A DNA stretch of 64,000 nt, taken from NCBI RefSeq assembly GCF_000830005.1, contig NZ_CP010407.1, forward strand, positions 1,178,001 to 1,242,000. Reading direction: 5' to 3'. Each line of letters begins with the position of its first letter. The stretch's first letter is position 1. Under the pieces are notes generated by a model that had not been told where the DNA came from, made no database searches, and saw nothing but the letters and a program-made list of their open reading frames with translations. The translations under genes were made by a program, and so were the position numbers. Below, piece by piece: positions 1-9,937 of the stretch. Source of the DNA: Streptomyces vietnamensis (GTDB lineage Bacteria > Actinomycetota > Actinomycetes > Streptomycetales > Streptomycetaceae).

Positions 1-211
1 TCTGTTCCTCGGCGCGCGCGAGGTTCCCCTGGGGTGGTGGGGGCTCGGACACGACGAAGGCACCGCGGGCCTGTCCGGCCTCGTCGCCGGACGGCGCTGC
101 GCGGCGCCGAAGGTATGTGATGGCTACAAGGATAGACCGCAGGGGGTACGGCGGCTCAACTCGCCGCCGAAACGGTGGGCCATTGGCCCAGCGCCACAGC
201 GGAACCAGTGA
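1..211 (+). CDS. 3' end of an unidentified gene (partial)
   Basis: The frame starting at base 2 is open from the window edge to a TGA at 209-211. Its third codon positions are almost all G or C until about base 110, which supports a coding tail. The last 30 or so codons are less biased. The residues (Trp- and Gly-rich, then a basic, Pro-rich tail) match no family I recognise. The real gene begins outside the window. The alternative is a non-coding stretch that happens to be open. Confidence 0.4.
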   Translation, partial: LFLGAREVPLGWWGLGHDEGTAGLSGLVAGRRCAAPKVCDGYKDRPQGVRRLNSPPKRWAIGPAPQRNQ

Positions 212-387
212 CCGGACGGAGCCATTGGCCCATGCCGCCCGTACATCAGCCACCCCGAACCGGCCTTCCGAGGGCAGCCCCCGGAAGGCCGGACGGTCTC
301 CCCTCCGGGACGGGCAGGAGGTGCACGACCGGAGGGAGGTACGGAGCCGAAGGGAGACACGGGCCGACAGTGGTGAACGCCACTGGC
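176..387. promoter_or_regulatory. Three GCCA-N-TGGC dyads upstream of the glycine-rich gene
   Basis: Matching short palindromes occur at 179-187 (inside a longer TGGGCCA-T-TGGCCCA dyad, 176-190), 221-229 and 379-387. The first two are 42 bp apart and the first and third 200 bp apart, so the first pair lies on the same helical face. They lie in the 391-bp gap (212-602) that otherwise holds only the promoter below. They could be operators for an unknown regulator. Chance recurrence in GC-rich DNA is the alternative. Confidence 0.3.
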
Positions 388-452
388 CGAAACTCGTTTG
401 CGGAACCGATGACCGGCAGGCGGTACGTCCTCTCCTGGGCCCTCCTGAGCCC

Positions 453-482
453 TTGCGCCGGGTGCTCAAAAGCCTTTATAAG
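453..482 (+). promoter_or_regulatory. Probable promoter of the 603-6972 operon
   Basis: A -35-like TTGCGC (453-458) and a -10-like TATAAG (477-482) are separated by 18 bp. This is one of the few AT-rich patches in the region. Transcription would start near 489 and leave a leader of about 115 nt before the ATG at 603. Confidence 0.4.
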
Positions 483-602
483 GTTCCGTGTAGGCATCGG
501 TTGGGATGGCCGGAATGGCATCCATGCCACCGACCAGGGGGACCCTCCACTTCCCGCCGGAAGCACCGTGCGCGCACGCGTACCGACGGAGAACGTGAGG
601 CC

Positions 603-2030
603 ATGACCGACAACGACGCCTTTCGCGATGCCATGACCCGTCTGGCGGTCGATCCCGCGTTCGCGGAGCAACTCGACGGAAGCCCCGACGAGGTGGCACG
701 CCGACTCGGTCTGACGCCCGAGCAGGTCATCGAGCTGCGGCGGCTCCGCGTGGAGTCGAGCACGGCCGAGGGACCGGCCACCCTCGACGCACGGCTGTCC
801 AAGTCGTCCCTGTTCTTCGGCAACGCGGCCCACGCCCTGGCCGCCCACGACGTGCCCGTCGAGACGGGCCCGCACGACGCGGCGGACGCCCTGGGTGACT
901 CCCGCGACCTGGCCGGACAGCTCGACGCGACGGCGTCCGACCTCACCGGCCTGATCGGCGACGCACCCGTCGGCGACGACGGCTCCCTCCTCGGCGACCT
1001 CGGGGGTCTCGGCGACGCGGGCGAGCCGGGAGACATGGGTGGCCTGGGCGACGCGGGCGACTTCGGCGGTTTCGGGGATGCCGGGGGCTTCGGGGACTTC
1101 GGCTCCTTCGGTGACGGCGATACGGGCTTCGGCGAGGCCGGGCTCGGCGGCCATGACGGCGGCTTCGGCGACGGGCTCGGTGGAGGGTTCGGCGACGGGT
1201 TCGGGGGCGGCCACGAAGGCGGCCTCGGCGACGGCTTCGGCGGAGGGTTCGGCGACGGGTTCGAGGGCGGCCACGGCGGCGGGTTCGGCGGAGAGTTCGG
1301 TGGCCATGGCGGCGGTTTCCACGGGGGCGGTGCCGAGGGCCTCGGGCACGGCGGCATCTACGCGGAGGGCGACGACGGCGGCGGCGAAGGCGGTGGAGGC
1401 GACTCCGGCGGCGGGGGCGGCGACGGCAGCAGCAGCGAGAACGGCCGCCGACCCGGCAGCGGCGGCACCGGCGGTGGCGACGGAGGCGGAGGCGGCGACG
1501 GAGGCGGAGGCAGCGACGGAGGCGGAGGCGGCGACGGCAGCAGCAGCGAGAACGGCCGCCGGCCCGGCGGTGGCGGCTCCGGCGGCGGCGACGGTGGTGG
1601 TGGTGGTGGTGGTGACGGCGGTGGTGACGGCGGCAGCAGCGAGAACGGCCGCCGGCCTGGCGGTGGCGGCACCGGCGGCGGGGGCGAAGGCGGAGGCGGA
1701 GGCGACGGCGGCGGGGGCGAAGGCGGAGGCGGCGGAGGCGAGGGCAGCAGCAGCGAGAACGGCCGCCGGCCCGGCGGTGGCGGCTCCGGCGGCGGCGACG
1801 GTGGTGGTGGTGGTGACGGCGGTGGTGACGGCGGCAGCAGCGAGAACGGCCGTCGGCCCAGCGGTGGCGGCGGGCGCAACGAGACTCCCGGTCCCGACTC
1901 CGACGGCGCCCGCAGCGGACTGGTCCGGCCCGGGCTCGACCGGATCGGCGACAGTCACCTGCACACCGCCGGGCCCGGCCACGACGCGCTCGGCGGCCCG
2001 GCCGGCGGTTCCTTCGTCACGGGTTCCTGA
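603..2030 (+). CDS. Glycine-rich repeat protein with Nif11/LigA-like N-terminus; candidate RiPP precursor or surface protein
   Basis: The protein has 475 residues; the ATG at 603 is chosen because sequence before it lacks coding bias. Residues 1-52 form a short helical module with a DP-F-x3-L and LGLT-x-EQ pattern, like Nif11/LigA-type leader domains. About residues 110-250 are GFGDGFGGG-type repeats. The C-terminal part carries five copies of SSENGRRP (DNA about 1428-1860) separated by 21-28-residue linkers of Gly, Asp and Glu. No signal peptide or membrane segment is visible. It is 18 bp upstream of a protease with a PqqD-like domain, a domain that binds precursor leaders in RiPP pathways. 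A processed or modified peptide substrate is therefore my inference. A structural glycine-rich protein is the alternative. Confidence 0.6.
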   Translation: MTDNDAFRDAMTRLAVDPAFAEQLDGSPDEVARRLGLTPEQVIELRRLRVESSTAEGPATLDARLSKSSLFFGNAAHALAAHDVPVETGPHDAADALGDSRDLAGQLDATASDLTGLIGDAPVGDDGSLLGDLGGLGDAGEPGDMGGLGDAGDFGGFGDAGGFGDFGSFGDGDTGFGEAGLGGHDGGFGDGLGGGFGDGFGGGHEGGLGDGFGGGFGDGFEGGHGGGFGGEFGGHGGGFHGGGAEGLGHGGIYAEGDDGGGEGGGGDSGGGGGDGSSSENGRRPGSGGTGGGDGGGGGDGGGGSDGGGGGDGSSSENGRRPGGGGSGGGDGGGGGGGDGGGDGGSSENGRRPGGGGTGGGGEGGGGGDGGGGEGGGGGGEGSSSENGRRPGGGGSGGGDGGGGGDGGGDGGSSENGRRPSGGGGRNETPGPDSDGARSGLVRPGLDRIGDSHLHTAGPGHDALGGPAGGSFVTGS

Positions 2031-2048
2031 GGCGTCGGGCCCGAGACC

Positions 2049-3823
2049 ATGCTCTGCCATGCCTGTCGCGTGCACGTGCGGCGCGACTTCCCGTACTGCC
2101 TGCGCTGCGGCACCCTGCGCCGCGGTGCGGCGCCGACGTCGTTCGCCGCGCCCCGGCTGCGCGGCCTCGACGACCCCGACCTCCTCGTACCGCTGACGGG
2201 CGAGGTCACGACGCTGGGCCGCGGCGCGGACAGCGACGTCGTCCTCGCGGACGGCAGTGTGTCGCGCCGTCATGCCCGTATCGTCCGTGACGCGTCGGGC
2301 TTCCGGGTCGAGGATCTGGACTCGTTCAACGGCACGGCCGTCGCGGGGGCGACCCTGCACGGCGGTTCGGCGCGCCTGGACGACGGCGCCGAACTGTCCG
2401 TCGGTGACGTCCGGCTGGTGTTCGAGCAGCCGCGTGACGCGCGGATCGGTTCGCGGACCGTCATGGTCGGCACGCAGCTCACCGAACTGCCCGCCGGTGC
2501 CGTTCCCGAGCCGGACGCGCCGGAGGCGCACGGCCCGCTCACCGCGCGGCCGCGCCGCCGCGGCGGCTGGGCGCTCAAGCAGGTGCCCACGAGCGGCCGC
2601 GCGGAACCGTACTGGGTGCTGAGCAACACGCGGACCGGCGGGTACCTCCGGCTCGACGAGCGCGAGGTGTTCCTGTGGAACGCCCTCGACGGCGACGCCA
2701 CCGTGCGGGACCTGCTCTTCGCGTACGCGGACCGCTTCGGCGAGCTGGCGCTGCCGCGGATCGAGGCCGCGCTGGCGGCGTTCGCGGGCGCCGGGCTCCT
2801 GCGCGGTCTGCCGGGGCGGCGGGAGGAGAAGGCGGTGTCCGGGCCGCGCCGGGTGTGGCGGGCGGTGTACCGGGCCCTGCTCAGGCTGGAGGTGTCCGTG
2901 CCGGGCCTCGACGGGGCCGTGACGCGGTTGTACGCGGGCGGCGGCTGGCGGTTCTTCACCCGTACCGGAGTGGCGCTGACCTGGCTGTCGCTGCTCGGCG
3001 GTCTGGTGGTGTTCTTCGCGGTGGCGCAGGGCCGCCAGCATCTCCTCGACTTCGGCGGGTCCGGCGTCCGGGGCCCGGTGGCGCTGGCCGTCGGTTACGT
3101 CTCGGCGCTCGTGGTGCACGAACTGGCGCACGCCCTCGCGGTGAAGTCGTACGGCCGCAAGGTCAGGCGAGGCGGCTTCATGCTGATGATGGGAATGCCG
3201 TTCGCGTTCGTGGACACGAGCGACATGTGGTTCGGCACCCGCTGGTCGCGGGTCGTGGTGGCGCTGTCCGGGCCGGTGTCGACGGCCGCCCTGGCGGGCT
3301 GGTGCGCCGTGGGCGCGGCCTTCCTGCCGGTGGGGCCGGTCTCGGCCGTGCTGTTCCACCTGGCCTTCGGGCTGTATCTGAACACCCTGTACAACTTCAA
3401 TCCGCTGATGCCGCTGGACGGTTACCAGGCGCTCACCGACGCACTGCGCGTGCCGCGGCTGCGTGAGGAGGCGAGCGCGTACTTCCGCACGGGGTTGTGG
3501 CGGGACCTGCGGGCGGGCCGACGGCCGGGGCCGCGGCAGGCGGGCATGGCCGCATACGGCCTGGCGGTGGTCGTCGGGACGTACGGATTCCTGGTCCTCG
3601 CCCTGCTGGCCTGGCGGTCCCGGCTCGGGGAGTGGCTGGACGGGCGGGTGCCCGCGCCGTGGGACGCGGTGATCGTGGCGGTGGTCGTGGCCCTGGTGGC
3701 GTTCCCGGTGTGGGCGGCGCCGGTGCGGTGGCTGGTACGGGTGGTGAAGCGACGTCGCACGGCGACGGGCGGCGATCGGGCGGACGGGGCGGCCGTGGAC
3801 GGCACGGCCCTGGAGGGGACGGC

Positions 3824-3827
<4 letters not shown>
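2049..3827 (+). CDS. Zinc-ribbon/FHA/PqqD-like/M50 membrane metalloprotease
   Basis: The 592-residue protein has four parts. A zinc ribbon uses Cys3, Cys6, Cys17 and Cys20. An FHA domain covers about 45-125, with G57-R58, S72-x2-H75 and N94-G95-T96, the residues that read phospho-threonine. A PqqD-like domain covers about 172-262. The rest is a multi-spanning M50 (site-2 protease) domain with HELAH at 357-361 and the third metal ligand in MPLDG (Asp457). M50 enzymes cut substrates within or near the membrane, and PqqD-like domains bind RiPP leader peptides. The obvious substrate candidate is the upstream glycine-rich protein. The stop overlaps the start of the kinase gene (ATGA), so the two are probably translationally coupled. 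FHA plus kinase suggests docking by phosphorylation. Confidence 0.8.
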
Positions 3828-5455
<1,628 letters not shown>

Positions 5456-5481
5456 GCCACCACCGAGGAGAACGAGGCTCG

Positions 5482-6972
5482 ATGAGGACACCGCCGACGC
5501 CACCGGCACCCGCCACGGTCGCCGGGCGTGCCCTGTCGGAATGGTCGCGGGACGGCCGGTTCGGCACCTGGTACGCGCTGGGGCCCGCCGACGCGGACGG
5601 ACCGCCGCTCGGCGTCCTGCGGATCCACCGCGCCCTGCTCACGCCGAGCGGTGCGCGGGAGCGGCTCACGGCCGCGGTGCGCTCCGTGGCGAAGCTGCGG
5701 CTGCCGGGCGTACCGGCCACCGTCGACCTGCTGCGGGAGGCGGGGGACGTGTGGCTGATCGTCGCGCGACCGCCGGCCCGTACCGTCTCCGACCTGCTCG
5801 CCACGGGCGCGCCCGGGCTCGACGAGGGCAGCGCCGCGAGCGTGCTCAACGAGACCGCGCAGACGCTGCTCGCCCTCCACGCGGCCGGCCTCGCCCACGG
5901 TTCGCTCACCCCCGACCACGTGGTCCTCGCCCCGGACGGCACCGCACTGCTCGTCGAAGCGTCACTGGCCGCCGCGCTGACCGAGGACGGCGCCTCCACG
6001 GTCTCCCCCAGGGACGCCGACATCGCGGCGTGGGCGGCGCTCGCCCGTACCCTCGGCACCGCATGGGCGGCGCCCGGCACACCGGCGGCCGAGTTGTTCG
6101 CCCGCTGCTCCGCCACGGCCGGGTCCGAGGGCCTCGCCGCCGCGCGTACGACGCTCACCTCGGGGCGCGCGGCGCTGCCCCGGGACTTCCTGCGCAGGAC
6201 GGCCCTGCGAACGGCGGCGGCCGCCGCCTTGGCGGAACTGGCCGAGCCGGCATCGCGGACAGAGCCGGCCACGAAGTCCCCGGGGGCTTCGGGACGTTCG
6301 GAGGCGACGGAATCGGTGGAGGACGCGGGGGCGGTGGAGGACACCGCGGCGGCCGCCCCTGTCGGCGTCGCTCCGGACGAGCGGGACACCCTCCTCGGCA
6401 AGCGCCATCGAAGCGTCCCCGCCACGCCTCTGACGCCCGTGCCCGGCGGAGCCGAGGACGACGGCGAGATCGTGCTTCGTTTCGGCCCCGGCGTCCCGCG
6501 CTCCGAGGAGGAGGCCCTGCGCGCTCTGTGGGCCGCCCCCGCGCCTGCGCCCACCCCGCCGCACCGCCGACGGCGCCGGGCCGGCCTGCTCGGCGCCACC
6601 GCCGCGCTGGCGGCGGTGGCGGTCGTGCTGTGGCTGCTGCTGCGACCGACGACGGGCCCGGTGGTGACGGCGGTCCGGGTCACGGCCCCATCGCAGCGGT
6701 TGACGTGCGGCGGGACCGCCGAGGTGACCGGTGTGGTGACCACGGACGGCCACGCCGGCCCGTTCAGGTACCGCTGGCTGCGCAGTGACGGGCAGCGGTC
6801 CGAGGTTCTGACCCGTACGGCACGCGGCGGCGAGCACGAGGTGGCGTTGCACCTTCGCTGGACCGTCCGCGGCCCAGGCCTGTTCCACGGCACCGCCCGC
6901 CTCCAGGTTCTGCGCCCGGACACGCCGCCACTCGAAGCCGAGGCCGCCTTCACGTACGCGTGTGCCGGGTGA
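5482..6972 (+). CDS. Membrane pseudokinase with a possible FHA-docking threonine
   Basis: The 496-residue protein follows the kinase by 26 bp and has a good GAGGAG ribosome site. Residues about 15-250 keep the kinase layout, but the catalytic loop reads HGSL (139-142) instead of HRDL, the DFG position reads VEASL, and the ATP-binding Lys is not evident. Phosphotransfer is therefore unlikely. A long linker contains D-T-L-L-G with Thr303, a plausible phospho-threonine site. A basic stretch and one transmembrane helix at about 370-392 precede a roughly 100-residue outer domain. It may be a scaffold phosphorylated by the upstream kinase and bound by the FHA domain. That role is inferred. Confidence 0.7.
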   Translation: MRTPPTPPAPATVAGRALSEWSRDGRFGTWYALGPADADGPPLGVLRIHRALLTPSGARERLTAAVRSVAKLRLPGVPATVDLLREAGDVWLIVARPPARTVSDLLATGAPGLDEGSAASVLNETAQTLLALHAAGLAHGSLTPDHVVLAPDGTALLVEASLAAALTEDGASTVSPRDADIAAWAALARTLGTAWAAPGTPAAELFARCSATAGSEGLAAARTTLTSGRAALPRDFLRRTALRTAAAAALAELAEPASRTEPATKSPGASGRSEATESVEDAGAVEDTAAAAPVGVAPDERDTLLGKRHRSVPATPLTPVPGGAEDDGEIVLRFGPGVPRSEEEALRALWAAPAPAPTPPHRRRRRAGLLGATAALAAVAVVLWLLLRPTTGPVVTAVRVTAPSQRLTCGGTAEVTGVVTTDGHAGPFRYRWLRSDGQRSEVLTRTARGGEHEVALHLRWTVRGPGLFHGTARLQVLRPDTPPLEAEAAFTYACAG

Positions 6973-7024
6973 CGGGCGGCCTGCCGGGCGGCCGGCGACG
7001 AGGGCGGCGGCGGGATCGGCGCGC

Positions 7025-9001
7025 CTACAGCCCGGACGCCACCGTCAGCCCCTCCAGTACCGCCTCCTCCACCGTGCGCGGGCTGACGCGGTCGCCGACG
7101 GCGAAGGCACGGTCGGGCGCGAGGCCCAGGGCGAGCGGGTCGAGGTCGGTGACCGGGACGTGGCCCTGGGCCAGTACGACTCCGGCCACGCCCTCCAGCA
7201 CCACCGGCTCCTCGGTCAGGGTGTGCTGGAGGTAGACGGTGTCGTCGTCCGCGCCGTGGAGCCGGACGTTGGGAACGATCTCGATCCGGGCGCGCACGGC
7301 CCGGGCCAGCATGGCGGCGCGTACGTACTGCTGCAGGTGCTCGCCGGCCGCGAAACCGGTCACGCAGAGGGTCACCTTCCGGCCCCGGCCGGCCAGGAGG
7401 AGGGCGACGCCGAGGCCGATCCAGTCGCCGCGCCAGTCCGCCACCACGATCCGCCTCCGGCCGCCGCGGGGGATCTCGGCGTCGCCGCGGATCACCGACC
7501 AGGCGTCAAGGACCACCGGGTCGTCCATCAGCTCCAGGGGCGGTCGGCGGGGCCGGGCCCCGGTCGCGAGGACCACGGCGTCCGGGGCCGCGGCGGCGAG
7601 GGCCGGGGCGTCGATCCGCGAACCCGTCACGACGCGGACTCCGGCGCGGTGCGCCTCGCCCTCCAGGTTGGTGATCACACCCCCGAACTCGGCCCGCCCC
7701 GGAAGCCGTTCGGCGAGCAGCACCTGGCCGCCCACGCGGCGGCCCGCCTCGTGCAGCTCCACCTCGTGTCCGCGTGCGGCCGCCACGGCCGCGGCCTTCA
7801 GGCCGGCCGGGCCGCCGCCGACCACCAGCACCTTCTTGCGCCGCGTCACGAGCGGCAGGACCCCGAAGCGACGCTCCCGCCCCGTCTCCGGGTGCTGGAT
7901 GCAGGAGATGGGGTGGCCGAGCTGGAAGTGGCCGATGCAGGCCTGGTTGCAGCCGACGCACGCACGGATCTCCTCGGTGCGGCCTCCGGCGGTCTTGGCC
8001 GGCAGGTCCGGGTCGCAGATCAGCGCCCTGGTCATCGCGCAGGCGTCCGCCTGCCCGTCCGCGAGGATCTGCTCGGCCTCCTGCGGCTGGTTGATCCGGC
8101 CGGCGACCATCACCGGGACGCCGACCACCGCGCGTACCTTCGCGGCGAGCGGGGCGGTGTAACCGGCGGGCCGGAACATGGGCGGAGCAATGTGCTCGGC
8201 CCCGGACAGGCTGGACGAGCTGCCCGCGCACACCGAGACGTAGTCGAGGAGTCCTTCGGCGTCGAGCCGGGCGACGGTGTCCAGGACGAGCTCGGTGTCC
8301 AGGCCGTCGTGGCTGAGTTCGTCGCCCGAGATGCGCAGGCCGACGGCGAAGTCCGGCCGGGCCTCCGCCCGGGCGCTGCGCAGCGCCTCGCGCAGGAACC
8401 GCAGCCGCCCCTCGCGGTCGCCGCCCCACCCGTCGGTCCGGACGTTGACGTGGGGGCTGAGGAACTGCGCCGGCAGATAGCCGTGGCTGGCGACGACCTC
8501 CACGCCGTCGAGTCCGGCCTCGCGCAGTCGGCGCGCCGCCTGTCCGTAGCCGTCGACGACCTCGCGGATCTCCGCCTCGGTCATGGCGCGCGGCATGACG
8601 TGGAAGCGCTCGCTCGGCGTGGCCGAGGGCGCCCACGCCACCGGCGCGGTGCCGTCCGCGGACTCCAGGATCTCCCGGCCGGGGTGGAACAGCTGGCCGA
8701 AGACCTTCGTGCCGTGCCGGTGCACCGCCGCCGCGAGCCGGGCGTAGCCGGGGACGCACGCGTCGTCCGTGGCCATCAGCACGTGCGTGGTGTAGCGGGC
8801 GGACTCGTGCACGCCGGAGACCTGGAGCACGATCAGACCGACGCCGCCCGCGGCGCGGGCCTCGTGATAGGCGATCAGGTCGTCGGTCACCGCGCCGTCC
8901 TCGGCCAGGACCGTGTCGTGGCCGGAGGAAAGGATCCGGTTGGGTACGGTGACGCCGCCGATCCGCAGCGGGCTGAACAGGTGGGGGAACCGCGTCGTCA
9001 T
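7025..9001 (-). CDS. FadH/TMADH-like flavin oxidoreductase (OYE barrel + 4Fe-4S + FAD/NAD module)
   Basis: The 658-residue protein has an N-terminal old-yellow-enzyme TIM barrel (about 1-335), a four-cysteine 4Fe-4S motif (Cys348, Cys351, Cys355, Cys367) and a C-terminal FAD/NAD(P) half opening with VVGGGPAGL near 388. This is the architecture and length of 2,4-dienoyl-CoA reductase FadH, trimethylamine dehydrogenase and related demethylases. A GAAAGGACG ribosome site supports the ATG at 9001. It lies 57 bp downstream of an XRE-TetR regulator and after an amine oxidase gene. An amine substrate or an enoyl/dienoyl-CoA substrate are both possible; the sequence does not decide. Confidence 0.85.
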   Translation of the reverse strand: MTTRFPHLFSPLRIGGVTVPNRILSSGHDTVLAEDGAVTDDLIAYHEARAAGGVGLIVLQVSGVHESARYTTHVLMATDDACVPGYARLAAAVHRHGTKVFGQLFHPGREILESADGTAPVAWAPSATPSERFHVMPRAMTEAEIREVVDGYGQAARRLREAGLDGVEVVASHGYLPAQFLSPHVNVRTDGWGGDREGRLRFLREALRSARAEARPDFAVGLRISGDELSHDGLDTELVLDTVARLDAEGLLDYVSVCAGSSSSLSGAEHIAPPMFRPAGYTAPLAAKVRAVVGVPVMVAGRINQPQEAEQILADGQADACAMTRALICDPDLPAKTAGGRTEEIRACVGCNQACIGHFQLGHPISCIQHPETGRERRFGVLPLVTRRKKVLVVGGGPAGLKAAAVAAARGHEVELHEAGRRVGGQVLLAERLPGRAEFGGVITNLEGEAHRAGVRVVTGSRIDAPALAAAAPDAVVLATGARPRRPPLELMDDPVVLDAWSVIRGDAEIPRGGRRRIVVADWRGDWIGLGVALLLAGRGRKVTLCVTGFAAGEHLQQYVRAAMLARAVRARIEIVPNVRLHGADDDTVYLQHTLTEEPVVLEGVAGVVLAQGHVPVTDLDPLALGLAPDRAFAVGDRVSPRTVEEAVLEGLTVASGL

Positions 9002-9058
9002 GGGACGTCCTTTCTCGGGCCCGGGCGGGCGGCGGTCGGAAGAAGGCCGCCGCGCCCG

Positions 9059-9937
9059 TCAGCGGAGCGTGATGTGCGGTTCGAAGGCGTCGAGGAGCAG
9101 CTCTCGCATCCGGGTCGGGGTCATCTCCCCGTTCCCCGCAAGGACCTGGATGGCCAGGCCGTCCGCGAGGGCGGTGAACCGGCTGGTCAGCGCCTCGGGG
9201 TCGGCGTCCGTGGCCATTCCCTCGTACTGGCAGGCGCGCACCAGGTCGAGCACGGTCCGCCGCCAGCGGGCGTAGGTCTCGCGCTGGCCCTCCCTCAGGG
9301 CGGGGTCGAGGATCGCCTCGTTCCACGACTGCACCCACACCGACCATTCGTCGTTGTCGTCCTCGTCGCGGATCAGCTGGACGTCGATCAGCCGCCGCAG
9401 CTTCTCGACCGGCCCGTCCGCGTCCCGGAACTCGGCTTCGAGGCGCTGGTGGAGCCGCTCGGCGTAGTGGTGCAGGGCGGCGCGCAGCGCGTCGCCCTTC
9501 GTGGGGAAGTGGTAGTGGATCGTGCCGGTGCTGGTTCCGCAGGCGCGGGCGATGTCCGCGACCCGGACCCGGTGGAAGCCGCGGCGGGCGATGAGCCGCG
9601 CGGTCTCCTCGAGGATCTGGGTCCGGCGGACCTCCGCGTCGACGGCGTCGGCGCGGCGCCGCGCCTCGGGCAGCGCCGGGTCGTCCGGGGCGGTGGGCGG
9701 CCGGCCCTCCCCGGTCCGCAGGTACCGCAGGGACACCTTCCCGGTCCGCGCGATGGCGGCGAGCTCACCGGCCGTGAGGCGGCGGCTGCCGTTGAGGGCC
9801 TTGGACAGTGCGGTGGGCTCCATGCCGATGCGGGCGGCGAACTCGCGCTGGCTGACCGCCGCCGCCCGCACCACCAGGCGCGCCCGGTCCGCCACGGCCC
9901 GGACGTCGTCGTCCTGCACCCGCCGGATCGCCGTCAT
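9059..9937 (-). CDS. XRE-TetR fusion transcriptional regulator
   Basis: The protein has 292 residues and two DNA-binding heads. The N-terminal part (about 12-65) is a Cro/cI-type helix-turn-helix (SQREFAARIGM followed by LSKALNG). A TetR N-terminal domain follows at about 103-150 (ADIARACGTSTGTIHYHF), then a TetR-like ligand domain. Usual TetR proteins are about 200 residues and have only the second part. Its ATG overlaps the stop of the amine oxidase gene, so it is translated with that enzyme. It probably controls this operon in response to a pathway metabolite. Confidence 0.85.
   Translation of the reverse strand: MTAIRRVQDDDVRAVADRARLVVRAAAVSQREFAARIGMEPTALSKALNGSRRLTAGELAAIARTGKVSLRYLRTGEGRPPTAPDDPALPEARRRADAVDAEVRRTQILEETARLIARRGFHRVRVADIARACGTSTGTIHYHFPTKGDALRAALHHYAERLHQRLEAEFRDADGPVEKLRRLIDVQLIRDEDDNDEWSVWVQSWNEAILDPALREGQRETYARWRRTVLDLVRACQYEGMATDADPEALTSRFTALADGLAIQVLAGNGEMTPTRMRELLLDAFEPHITLR

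Noticed and set aside
1358..1879. Minus-strand poly-proline open frame
   Set aside because: It is the complement of glycine codons in the real plus-strand gene.
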